DNA of 64,000 bases, from the NCBI RefSeq assembly GCF_028554725.1, contig NC_071668.1, positions 20,624,501-20,688,500 of the forward strand, written 5' to 3'. Shown piece by piece: positions 49,381 through 59,845 of this stretch. This stretch comes from Zeugodacus cucurbitae (Eukaryota > Arthropoda > Insecta > Diptera > Tephritidae). Numbering within the stretch: position 1 is the stretch's first letter; each line of letters opens with the position of its first letter. Below the pieces are notes generated by a model that made no database searches, was not told the origin of the DNA, and saw nothing but the letters and a program-made list of their open reading frames with translations. Position numbers and translations under genes: made by a program.

Positions 49381-51135
49381 TTTGATTTGATTTGATTTGA
49401 TTTGATTTGATTTGATTTGATTTGATTTGATTTGATTTGATTTGATTTGATTTGATTTGATTTGATTTGATTTGATTTGATTTGATTTGATTTGATTTGA
49501 TTTGATTTGATTTGATTTGATTTGATTTGATTTGATTTGATTTGATTTGATTTGATTTGATTTGATTTGATTTGATTTGATTTGATTTGATTTGATTTGA
49601 TTTGATTTGATTTGATTTGATTTGATTTGATTTGATTTGATTTGATTTGATTTGATTTGATTTGATTTGATTTGATTTGATTTGATTTGATTTGATTTGA
49701 TTTGATTTGATTTGATTTGATTTGATTTGATTTGATTTGATTTGATTTGATTTGATTTGATTTGATTTGATTTGATTTGATTTGATTTGATTTGATTTGA
49801 TTTGATTTGATTTGATTTGATTTGATTTGATTTGATTTGATTTGATTTGATTTGATTTGATTTGATTTGATTTGATTTGATTTGATTTGATTTGATTTGA
49901 TTTGATTTGATTTGATTTGATTTGATTTGATTTGATTTGATTTGATTTGATTTGATTTGATTTGATTTGATTTGATTTGATTTGATTTGATTTGATTTGA
50001 TTTGATTTGATTTGATTTGATTTGATTTGATTTGATTTGATTTGATTTGATTTGATTTGATTTGATTTGATTTGATTTGATTTGATTTGATTTGATTTGA
50101 TTTGATTTGATTTGATTTGATTTGATTTGATTTGATTTGATTTGATTTGATTTGATTTGATTTGATTTGATTTGATTTGATTTGATTTGATTTGATTTGA
50201 TTTGATTTGATTTGATTTGATTTGATTTGATTTGATTTGATTTGATTTGATTTGATTTGATTTGATTTGATTTGATTTGATTTGATTTGATTTGATTTGA
50301 TTTGATTTGATTTGATTTGATTTGATTTGATTTGATTTGATTTGATTTGATTTGATTTGATTTGATTTGATTTGATTTGATTTGATTTGATTTGATTTGA
50401 TTTGATTTGATTTGATTTGATTTGATTTGATTTGATTTGATTTGATTTGATTTGATTTGATTTGATTTGATTTGATTTGATTTGATTTGATTTGATTTGA
50501 TTTGATTTGATTTGATTTGATTTGATTTGATTTGATTTGATTTGATTTGATTTGATTTGATTTGATTTGATTTGATTTGATTTGATTTGATTTGATTTGA
50601 TTTGATTTGATTTGATTTGATTTGATTTGATTTGATTTGATTTGATTTGATTTGATTTGATTTGATTTGATTTGATTTGATTTGATTTGATTTGATTTGA
50701 TTTGATTTGATTTGATTTGATTTGATTTGATTTGATTTGATTTGATTTGATTTGATTTGATTTGATTTGATTTGATTTGATTTGATTTGATTTGATTTGA
50801 TTTGATTTGATTTGATTTGATTTGATTTGATTTGATTTGATTTGATTTGATTTGATTTGATTTGATTTGATTTGATTTGATTTGATTTGATTTGATTTGA
50901 TTTGATTTGATTTGATTTGATTTGATTTGATTTGATTTGATTTGATTTGATTTGATTTGATTTGATTTGATTTGATTTGATTTGATTTGATTTGATTTGA
51001 TTTGATTTGATTTGATTTGATTTGATTTGATTTGATTTGATTTGATTTGATTTGATTTGATTTGATTTGATTTGATTTGATTTGATTTGATTTGATTTGA
51101 TTTGATTTGATTTGATTTGATTTGATTTGATTTGA
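49381..51135. repeat. (TTTGA)351 pentanucleotide satellite, uninterrupted
   Basis: From 49381 the pentamer TTTGA repeats without any visible change until the final unit, which reads TTTTA (51131-51135); 1755 bp is 351 units counting that last one. Because 5 and 3 are coprime, the complement TCAAA is open in all three minus-strand frames (cycling Ile-Lys-Ser-Asn-Gln), producing a 608-residue ORF at 49358-51184 that is an artefact, while every plus-strand frame hits TGA. It lies inside intron 2, so it is transcribed with the gene as UUUGA repeats. The 49371-49380 edge is only loosely related sequence. Confidence 0.98.
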
Positions 51136-53087
51136 TTTTATAACGTAAAACCGAGGTCCGATTCCTGCTCCGACAAACTTCCAAAAATCATTTCTTTAAT
51201 TAATGTCATCAACCAGAGAGCAGTCGTAACTGTCCGATCGGTCAGAAAATCATTTTGTATATTTTACTAACCACTAAGAATCGGCATAAACCTTGTGGAA
51301 CCCTTTAAAATTAATCCAAGAATTTAAAATTATGAATCTCTTCGAAGAATGTAATTTCTCTAGTAGCAAAATTTAAATTCTGTGTATATACAAAAGTAAA
51401 GATCTCGGAAAACAGTTTTTATTGAAGATCTAAAACCAATCTTAATTATATCAATCAAAATTATATCCTTATTAAGATAAAAAGTCATTAGATTCTTGGA
51501 TAGGATTCATGGAAAGCTTTCTTTCAGTTAATGGATCACTTACTGAGTATAAAACATCAGATTTTCGGTTGATAACCAGTTCGATCCAATACCGAATTTT
51601 TTTTCACAAATTTGATATCTATATCCGACAGTATTATCTACTCATTTTTAGTATAAACAAGATTTTTTTATTATTTCCGATATGGTCTTCATCCATTTCT
51701 GTAAAAATAGTGTGTCAAAATAATATTGAATATAACCTCAATATAAAATTAATTTCATCTGGAATAGCGTAAATCTGCAAAAAAAGTGAATTATTGACAA
51801 CGACGATTTTATTGCTATCTCCATCGATCGCTGCAGAGCGTTGTGATTAACTATATGTGAGAGTGTGGCACAATTTTCACACGAATTCAAACCACATAAC
51901 AAATTAAACTGTTTTCCAATTTAACAGTAGCATATTTTTCAATACTAAAAACACTAACAATAGCAAAAACTTAACACCATGAAAACCACTAGATTTTTTC
52001 GGTTGGATTATTCGGTCGTTATCAAGCGCTCCAAATGGAAAAATTAACTACTTATGTATAGTTATGTACCTACATATGTATGTGTTTTCGTTCATATATG
52101 TAGATATATAAATTTATTTAAATTGCGCTGCGAAAATGATTTAATTTGATCGCGAGGTTGTCTATTTGATGGGTTTCAAAAATTACTTCAAATATGCGCT
52201 ATATATTTTAAAAATATTTTTTCCATGAACATTTTCGTATTTTCGCAAAAAAATACATTTTTCTTTAATCCATAAACCATTCAAAGGTATTGAGTTTACC
52301 GCAAAGGTATTGAGAAGTTATTGGAACCCCTTAGTAGCTTCGAACACCCCCATAATCTCAACAATTTTTCTGAGTTTTAAAAGAAGACTTGTTGTGCAGT
52401 TGATTGACTGTAGGTCTTCTGACATTGTAGTGCTCATCGGTTGGAGAAGATTCTTTTACCATTTCGATTTTAGAGAAAAATCTTAAAAAGACGAGACTTT
52501 GAATAAAATTTGTATGAGAAATAAAATGTAATACATTAAAATCTCTTCATATAGTATGCATCTCTATAGAAAATATTAATCGATGAGGATCGTTTATATT
52601 TCAATACCATTTTGAGGTTAAAACAAATCAAGTTAGATATTGAACCACTTATGTTGCGGTCCTGCTGAGGAAGGAATTTTGAAGAAAAAAACCTCAAATA
52701 ATTAGCATTGCCTTGAGCATAAAGTAGGGTGTTTCAGGCAGGAACACCCCACTTATAAGTAATAGTGTAAGTACGTAATAGTGTATTTTACTTTTAAGGC
52801 TCTAGGGGTCTAGAGGTCCGTCACTTCTAAGGCTGTTAAGGAGCTTCTAGATTGGTTTCTTAGTACCGACCTTAGTTATGGAAAATGGAAGTAAGGGACG
52901 TCATCTCTGGTTCACTTATGTATATACTGGAATTAGCTTAAAACTTATACATATATGGAGGCTATATAATGCCGGATCCAGTGTATTTTCCGTGCTTTTG
53001 CGAATTTTCACTGGAATATTCTGTACATGCACCAATAAGCATTAGCACATATACCAGCAGTCCATAGACTATTCCCTGATAAATCCA
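51136..53087. other. AT-rich intronic sequence
   Basis: Immediately after the satellite, 51151-51173 reads GAGGTCCGATTCC...GCTCCGACA, faintly like a tRNA T-arm and 3' end. Otherwise nothing can be defined; the 87-residue ORF at 51509-51772 has no family resemblance. Confidence 0.4.
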
Positions 53088-53547
53088 GAGCTGTGTTCAA
53101 AAAATAAGGGGAATTTTCGTTTTTTTGAAAAAAGATTTTTGAAATTTAAAAAAAAAATTCAATGACAATTGATTGATGATCGATTGACAATTTTCGCTTT
53201 TTTCACACTTCGTTTTTGGTTCGTGAATTCTTGGCCAAAAACAATAATGAAACGATGCTCCAGCTGTCTCCATATACGGCAGACATGGCTCCGCCTTTTC
53301 CTATTTCCAAAAATAAAGAGTACCCAAAAGGGTCGTCGTTTTACAATCATATGTAGGAGAAATTGCTGAAAGAGCCAAAGGCTATACCAAAAATCGAGTT
53401 TGAAAAATGCTTCGAAGATTGGTCGTAAGTGCATGATATCGACTGCTGATTATTTTAGAGGCGACAACATTAATGTAGACGAATGAATAAATATTTTTTA
53501 CAAAAACGAAAATTTCGGAAATTCCCGTTATTTTTTGAACACACCTC
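53088..53547 (+). mobile_element. Internally deleted DD34D mariner element with both inverted ends
   Basis: The left end holds GTGTTCAAAAAATAAGGGG (from 53093) and the right end is its inverted copy (to 53542), about 28 bp with two mismatches; the match extends outward through TGTG and GAG. A TA follows the right end; the left TA appears mutated. The plus strand encodes the transposase C-terminus: FVREFLAKNN, PYTADMAP, PKGSSF, EPKAIPKIEFEKCFEDW. These match mariners with PPYSPDLAPCDFFLFPKLK and the L-K-A-I-P-x-x-x-(F/Y)-x-K-C-(F/M)-E-(D/N)-W ending. Frame shifts and stops are present and the N-terminal two thirds is missing. It is a short, non-autonomous relic. Confidence 0.82.
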
Positions 53548-53559
53548 ATATATACAATT

Positions 53560-54450
53560 TTATATACATTCTCCTACAACTCATCCACAATCTGTATGCG
53601 GTGAAAATATTTTGCGATTTTTTCGCTGAAAAACATGCAATTTTCATACACCACCTCCACCAGCACCACCACAGAATTTGCAACATGCATTTCACCAAGC
53701 GCATCTGTGTTTGTGCAGCGGAAAGAAAAATCGCAAAACCGGAAATAGATTTTACTCCCGTCAGTGCCATTTCGTGTGTTGTGTGTGTGTTGGTGCAAGC
53801 GAATTTATGCGGTTAGAATATCGAATGTTGGTGTGACTGTATATGTGCATGTGTGTGTGTATATATAGCTGTGTGTTTGTGTGTGCATATATCTCTGTGT
53901 GTGTTTTTATGTATTTGGCTGTGCGTTTGTGCTTTTGTATGCGGAAATGAATCATGTGCCAGCGCAAAATATGCATCCACCAAACAGAAAAAAACCCAAA
54001 AAGCGGTTGTTGGCATGGCATAAAAAGCTAAAATTGTATAAAGCAAAAATATAGCGAGCAACACCAAATGAAATTGAATGACAAGGGAGCAAAAAGTCAA
54101 ATCACGCAGTTTTGCGGTTACGACAAACTGAAATTCAATTTTTTTTATAATGTCACAAGAAAATTGCATGAGAACACACACAAACTCTCCTACATACAGA
54201 CATATATGTAGATATATATTGATGTAGATAAATAAGTGACGCTTTAATAAAGTGCAAATAATTGACAACTTGGAAAATTGCTGGAAATATTAAATATTAA
54301 AAAAAAAGTTATAACTGTATTTAATATGCGATCTAAAGTGAAAATCGTGCAACGCCTCGTATACTCGTCTCACGAACTACTTTGCATGCCACCTCATTAC
54401 AAGCGTGCTAAAACCTTAAATTAAGCAATTAACATTAATATTTCCCTTTA
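53560..54450. other. Complex intronic island
   Basis: It holds CACCACCACC and CACCTCCACCAGCACC-type triplets (53648-53671) and long TG-rich stretches (53778-53790, 53846-53912). Overlapping ORFs on both strands are translations of these repeats. No exon is seen. Confidence 0.45.
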
Positions 54451-54473
54451 GTCTGGTCTGGTCTGGTCTGGTC
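54451..54473. repeat. (GTCTG)4 pentanucleotide repeat
   Basis: Four perfect GTCTG units followed by GTC. It is a second, unrelated pentanucleotide repeat in the same intron. Confidence 0.9.
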
Positions 54474-55014
54474 GCACTGACTAACTGATAAACTGACTAC
54501 TGGACTAACGTACGGACAGCAATAAACCGCAATGCCATGCAAATTTTATGTGCTCCCAAATCCGCTTAAGCTCATAAAATTTAAACATTTTTTTTTCTTT
54601 GTAACCTACATACCTTTGCTATTTCGTAGTTTTATTTGTGTTTTGTGGCCACACTTCTGCGGTTAATTTGCCTGGCACACACACACCTTCACCCCTTTGG
54701 TAGCGCTTAATAGCCGCTCCCACACCCGGCCGATTTGTTAACTTCCAACCACCGACTGCCGAGCTGCCAGCTGCCAGTTAAATGATCAACCGCAAACCAA
54801 CGTAAGGTTGTCGTGGCGATAAGCATTTAATTTAGTACCGGCATGTTTCCAACTAATATTTTTAGTTTTTTATTCGACGAGTTTATTGCCAGTGGCATAT
54901 AGTTATAGTATACCCAGTATATATACCTATATATATCTCTAAATAAGCATACAGCTATTTCGAAACCTCTCTACTAATCTTCCATTTTTTATTTCTTATT
55001 CCCTTTCATTCCAG

Positions 55015-55097
55015 GTTGCTGTTTCGTGACATTTTATACTCGTCGCGCTGCCTTAAAAGCTCAAGATGCCCTGCATAATGTGAAAACCTTAAATGGG
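55015..55097 (+). CDS. bru1: Bruno/CELF protein, exon 3: second half of RRM1 (RNP1)
   Basis: This 83-bp exon follows TTCCAG and begins with GT, completing the Gly codon left by exon 2. It encodes CCFVTFYTRRAAL followed by KAQDALHNVKTLNG, then ends at GTAAGT (55098). Together with the last Lys of exon 2 it forms the RNP1 octamer KGCCFVTF, whose aromatic residues stack on RNA bases. It completes most of the beta-3 strand, helix 2 and loop of RRM1. The exon is phase 1 in and phase 0 out. An 83-bp exon at this site is, as I recall, also found in vertebrate CELF genes. The following exon, which should start with the family's H-P-I-Q-M-K-P segment, was not found in the remaining 8.9 kb, so the gene continues past the window. 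Confidence 0.92.
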
Positions 55098-55554
55098 GTA
55101 AGTTCATAAAATTTAAAACGAATTCACGCTATATTTTATGTCATTTATTACATTTATCCTTGGCGTTTATCTTCAAGCATAGCTAAGCGTTATTACTATA
55201 AATCAAATTTAAGCACCTTTTTAATATGCTAATTATATATATTATATTTTGGGTACTAAAAAAGGGGAGTGAACTTGAAAGCTTTATGGTCAATTTAAGC
55301 TTACATAAAAGTATATATACTATATATGAATTCAGTAAATAAATTATATTCAAAATATTAGAACCATTATATTATAAACGAGTTGCAAAAGAACACTCGC
55401 TTAAATATTAAAAAGTCTGTAAGCATTAATACATATTTAGTTATTTCTTCTGTGAATAAAAATTATCGATTATTGAGATTATTAAAATCGAGTTCAACGA
55501 TAGTAAGCTCTTTGTAAACAATGCTTCTATAATAAAAAAACATTAATAAGTCTA

Positions 55555-56395
55555 CAAAGGGTGATCCATTTCGAGGTTCCCTACTTTTTAAAAAAGTAAG
55601 AGAAAATTCAATTTTATTGGCGCACATTTATTACCTTTGGCATTTGTTTTTTAAAGATTATCTCTTTCAAATGTTGGCCGCGGCTCCGTCTCAGATGGTC
55701 CTTCAGTTGAGTCCAATTTTCGATGATTCGTTCAAGCATTTCGACTGGTAACTTACTTCCAAGGCTTGAATCGAAGCGGGATTGTCCGCATAGACTTTAG
55801 ATTTTATATATTCCCACAGGAAAAAGTCTAACGGTGTGATATCACACGATCTTGGTGGCCAATCGACCGGCCCAAAACGTGAAATTATCTTCTCACCAAA
55901 GTATTCTCCCAATAAATCCATTGATCGTTGCGGTATGAGGGAAGTGGAGCTGTCTTGTTGAAACTAAATGTCGCCGAGATCACGAGCTTCAATTTCAGGT
56001 ATGAAATAGTCGGTTATCATGGCCCGATAATGTTCGCTATTGAAGGTTACGTTCTCACCAACATCATTTTTAAAGAAATATGGACCGATGATTCCACCCC
56101 CAGCCTCACAAACCACACCAAACCGATGTTTTTTTCAGAATGAAAAGACTCCTCTTGAATCTCTTCAAGTTGCTCTTCGTCCCAAATGCGACAATGTGCT
56201 TGGTTACAAACCCATTGAGTCAGAAATGGGTCTCCTCACTGAACCGAACTTGTCTCGAAAGCGACGGATCTCCTTGGAACTTTTCAAGTTATACCATAGA
56301 GCGGTGTCGCCGGGAGAGGTCGAGCGGGTTCAGTTCATGCACAAGCGGAAAACAGATGATCCGCTGTTTCTATCTCCTTTAACAGTATTGCCAAC
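55555..56395 (-). mobile_element. DD41D (rosa-type) Tc1/mariner relic, copy B, 5'-truncated
   Basis: The left end (transposase 3' side) reads TA, CAAA, GGGTGATCCATTTCGAG and TTCCCTA, matching copy A for 17 bases. On the minus strand, from N to C: LHELNPLDLSRRH, EETHF (first catalytic Asp/Glu region), LNGFV, VWCGL, GGIIGPYFFKNDVGENVTF, YRAMITDYFIPEIEARDLGD, a stop, FQQD, MDLLGEYFGEKIISRFGPV, then DWPPRSCDITPLDFFLW and YADNPASIQ. The distance from QQD to PLDFF is 41 residues. Several frame shifts and stops occur. No second inverted end is found, so the element is cut near 56395, within the DNA-binding/linker part. Confidence 0.88.
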
Positions 56396-57997
56396 TATCT
56401 TCTAGACATAAAATCAAAGTAAAAGCCTCGTACTTTAGTTTGCAATATCTTTTGCAAAGATCTTTGGATTTTTTGTTCTAAAAGAAGTATTGTTTCAGAT
56501 TTGTACATATATAATTAAGATCTACAAAGCGACATGTGGTCTATTGTGTTGTCCTTTCTTCTCAGAGTCTAAAATTGTCTTCAGTAAATCTATAAATCGT
56601 ACCTTGAGAAAAAAAGCTCACACTGAAGCTCGGACCAGAAGAATTTGCTCTTATATTCTATTGATAAATCAATCGATTCGGTATTTCTATATCAATATCT
56701 TATAAATAACAGCAATCTAATTGTAGTATGTCCATATTATGTAAACATTTAGTGAATCTTCAGTGACCACAAATATCAATATTTTGTCTCGAGAGCTGTT
56801 TTAATTGCTTGAAGCTTTTCAAGCTATACTTCCCGAGTAACAGTTTGGCTTTTTCAGGCCGACAATTCACAGTCGGTACCCTGCTCCCTGCGTCTTTCCC
56901 ACTTTGCGGAAAAAAAGTCACTTATATTTTGAGCTGGCTCAGGAACCTTATATCTATAGTATAAATGATGATGTTTTTAAAAAAATTGCTTTCCGAAAAT
57001 CAATGGTCGCATAAGAGCCGTTATCTAAATGTAGTCATACATTTTTGGGACAGAGAACCGTTTTGATTCTTCATAGCGCAGAGGTCGAACGTTTTGGTCC
57101 ATTTTGGATCCCACCTATATTCCAGAATTGAAAAAGAGCTTGGTCCATGAAGAAATTTTTACTCTTTAAGTACTCTCTTTTTTACTCGTAGCTTACCCAT
57201 CACTTTTAGTGCCATGAGTAAAGTTTTTGATTTTGAAATTTTGAATTCTTTCATCAATGGTTTGAGCTCTAAGCCTACAATCGCATTTGAACTCACCCTC
57301 TCCAGTAAAACTGCACGATCATCAGTTTTTTCAACACAATTTGTTCTTCCCTAAGCATATAATTTGAACCCTTAACTGTTAAATTTTTCAAAATCAGTTT
57401 CGCCTGCCCCAATTACAATACACACAATTTATTTTGGAACTTTCGCTTCACGCTCCACACACCACGCTACTCGCTCCACGCTCTATTACGCTCGCATATT
57501 TAGCGTAATTTTCACATTTTTAACGTTGTCTAATTAAAATAAACTTAAAAATCCGAAAGGCGAAAATGGCAAAATAAAGAACGGGAAATGCTAATGTTTG
57601 CATTTAGTTTTGGAGAATGGACATTGTGTGTGGACTGCTTGTTGGTGATGGTGTCGGTGGTGGTGAATACATATTTGCAGTGTGGTAAAGTCTACGCGTT
57701 GATTTATTGACGCGTCCAACCCCATACATTTTGTGCGGACTCCAGTCCTTTCATTACCAACGCATACATACCACTCAGTAGGAGAGCTGGAAAAATAATT
57801 CGACTGTAGTGAAGAGGGGTTGCTGCTGCTGCAGGGGGCTTTTGTTTTAGTTAGCAGAGCAGTGTTCGGAAAATGATGGCAACGTGTCACGTTATAAAAT
57901 ATATTCACATCCACTCTTTAATATTTAATGTATGCATGGCCGAGGCGCTTCATCCGCGTTGAATAGCGGTCCGTCAATTGAGGTCGCTGGGTTTAGC

Positions 57998-58017
57998 GTG
58001 TGTGTGTGTGTGTGTGT
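57998..58017. repeat. (GT)10 microsatellite
   Basis: Ten uninterrupted GT units. Confidence 0.9.
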
Positions 58018-58256
58018 TGAAGAATGCGTACACCCGTAATCCATTCGAGGATTTTACGTTGTTTGCATGCTCGTTCGTCGGTATTTTTACGCCGATGACT
58101 TCGTATGGTAAATTCGGTATTTATAGCATGTTATCGTGCTGCAAATGACCTAGCGATGTGTATGAATGAATGCCGTTGCCGCAGGTATGCCTCGGCTGGC
58201 GTACGCCAATTAACAGCTATAATTTAAAGTAAAGTGTCACACATATTTGTTGGGAG

Positions 58257-58272
58257 GTGTGTGTGTGTGTGT
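58257..58272. repeat. (GT)8 microsatellite
   Basis: Eight uninterrupted GT units, then GAGTGTGTGT. Confidence 0.85.
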
Positions 58273-58924
58273 GAGTGTGTGTTGTCGAAATAAATTTTAC
58301 ATTATTTTTTAGTGTTTATAGGTTAGCGACAACCATGTTATTTCCTGTAGCAGGAGCGCGGTTTGTAGGTTAGAAGTTTACACAATTTAAACGAAAAGTT
58401 AAAGGGATTTATTTTCTTTAATTAAACCTGAGCCTTTATTATTGAGTTTACTATATAACGTCTTCTTAAAACTCCAACTTTTGGCTCTACATTTTTAAAA
58501 TTCTATCTGAGTATTGTGAGGCCTAAGACCAGTTCGTAATGTTATTCGCAGATAGTATTGACTAAACTGAACTCTCGTGTAAACTATAAACTCTTCGAGA
58601 TAAACTCAAAACATCGGTCTTCTTCATTTATTGCTTAAAGTCCTGGATATAACGCCAGATAATCTTGAAATGATCTTGAGGGACTTCTTCGGATCGGTTT
58701 CTTGAAATCTTTGTAGGCAGGGAATGGGAACTGTATTCTTCTCAAATTCAGAAAACAACTCCAAACATTTCAGTTTTGGAAGAATCGTACCAAATTCTGT
58801 GATGCAATCAAGACCTTTGATATATTCAGATAATGCTTGGATAAAGCCGGACTGTTGATATAAGAAGGAGTGAATCTAAATGATTATACCATGTCGCATC
58901 TCAAATTAAATGTTTTGAAATCAA

Positions 58925-59845
58925 AATATTCAGAAGTTTGCCACCTATTTGAAAATTTGGAGTAAAAGAAGGAGATAAAATAAGAAACCTACACATATTG
59001 AAGTAGCTGAAGCAATCTTTAGGTTTAAATATTTTTGAGCAGTGCTGCCATCTGCCTAATATTATTTCTTTTGTTCAATTTCAAGTCAGAAACATTGATA
59101 GAATAAGAGATAACAACAAAATAGAGCCGATTAGCAAACTGAAAGTTTGAAATATTTTGGGGTAGTGTTGCCACCTGCTTAATGTTATTGCTTTAATTCA
59201 TAATTTAATTCATTTCAATTTAAAATTTAATTACTTAATTTAAAAATATTTCAAAAATATGTTTAAGTTGAAACTACATACATTAAATATTCAAACTGAA
59301 GGAACCTAAGCCTTCGTTTGGAATAATTTTGAAATTAATTTTGAAAAGAGTTACCAACTGCGGTGGCATCCATAGAAAATTTGTTGGTTGCATTAGCGTA
59401 ACTTTGACATCGTCTCTCATCTCATAATAAATTATATAAAACCAAGAGATGGTAGGGTTGCCACCTGTTTGGACTTGATATTGAGTCTAACAAATTTATG
59501 AAATTAGAAAATACCCCAAATTGAAGTTGCTGGAGTAATATTAAAATTAGAATTCTTAGCAGTGTTGCCACCTGTTTAAATGTATGACCTTAATTGAAAG
59601 TAATCCAAAAATATTTCAACAAAGAATTTTGAACCTATTATATGAAATATTCAAGCTTGATATGGCTAGAGCAGCTTGTTTTTGATAAATTTGGGCAGGG
59701 TTGCCAGCTGTTTGGAATTGTTATACATTTAAAATGTTAAATGAGAAAATTATTCTAAAATAGGTATAAATTTGAAGAGGTTTAAGAATGATTTCATTAA
59801 TAAATAATTTTGGAAGAGTTGCCACATGATCAAAAATATTTTTTT
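58925..59845. repeat. Tandem array of about eight ~106-183-bp units with GTTGCCACCTG core
   Basis: Cores lie at 58935 (TTTGCCACCT), 59044 (GCTGCCATCT), 59167 (GTTGCCACCTG), 59350 (GTTACCAACTG), 59457 (GTTGCCACCTG), 59563 (GTTGCCACCTG), 59699 (GTTGCCAGCTG) and 59818 (GTTGCCACATG). Each is preceded by a G-rich AG.(A/G)G/AGCAGTG and followed by TTTAA or TTTGGA. Shared filler includes GAAATATT, AAATTGAAGT(A/T)GCTG and AGCAATATT words. It is the reverse complement of the 14.7 kb core and the same as the 28.3 kb core. Confidence 0.8.

Larger units (their letters stand above)
40201..55014 (+). other. bru1: Intron 2 of the bruno gene (14,814 bp), splitting RRM1
   Basis: The intron runs from GTGAGT at 40201 to CAG at 55012-55014, with a pyrimidine-rich tract (54971-55011) before the acceptor. 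It is phase 1 and interrupts RRM1 just before RNP1. It contains a four-copy short repeat (41.15 kb), a mariner relic (44.2 kb), an internally deleted DD41D element (46.4 kb), the 1755-bp TTTGA satellite (49.4 kb) and a deleted DD34D mariner (53.1 kb). Between these lie non-repetitive islands at about 42240-42960, 45100-45480, 45720-46060, 48040-49130 and 53560-54300, with microsatellites and no supported exon. Confidence 0.88.
56396..58930. other. Intronic sequence, AT-rich then complex
   Basis: Nothing recognisable at 56396-57400. Bases 57400-58400 are a complex island with two GT tracts and GGTGATGGTGTCGGTGGTGG-type triplets. The 107-residue minus-strand ORF at 57591-57914 has no family resemblance. 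Confidence 0.45.

Noticed and set aside
49358..51184. 608-residue minus-strand ORF with endless Ile-Lys-Ser-Asn-Gln repeats
   Set aside because: It is the translation of the TTTGA satellite. The pentamer lacks stops in any minus-strand frame, so its length carries no coding evidence.
56040..56405. 121-residue plus-strand ORF
   Set aside because: It is the shadow of the minus-strand DD41D transposase relic, which has clear family motifs.
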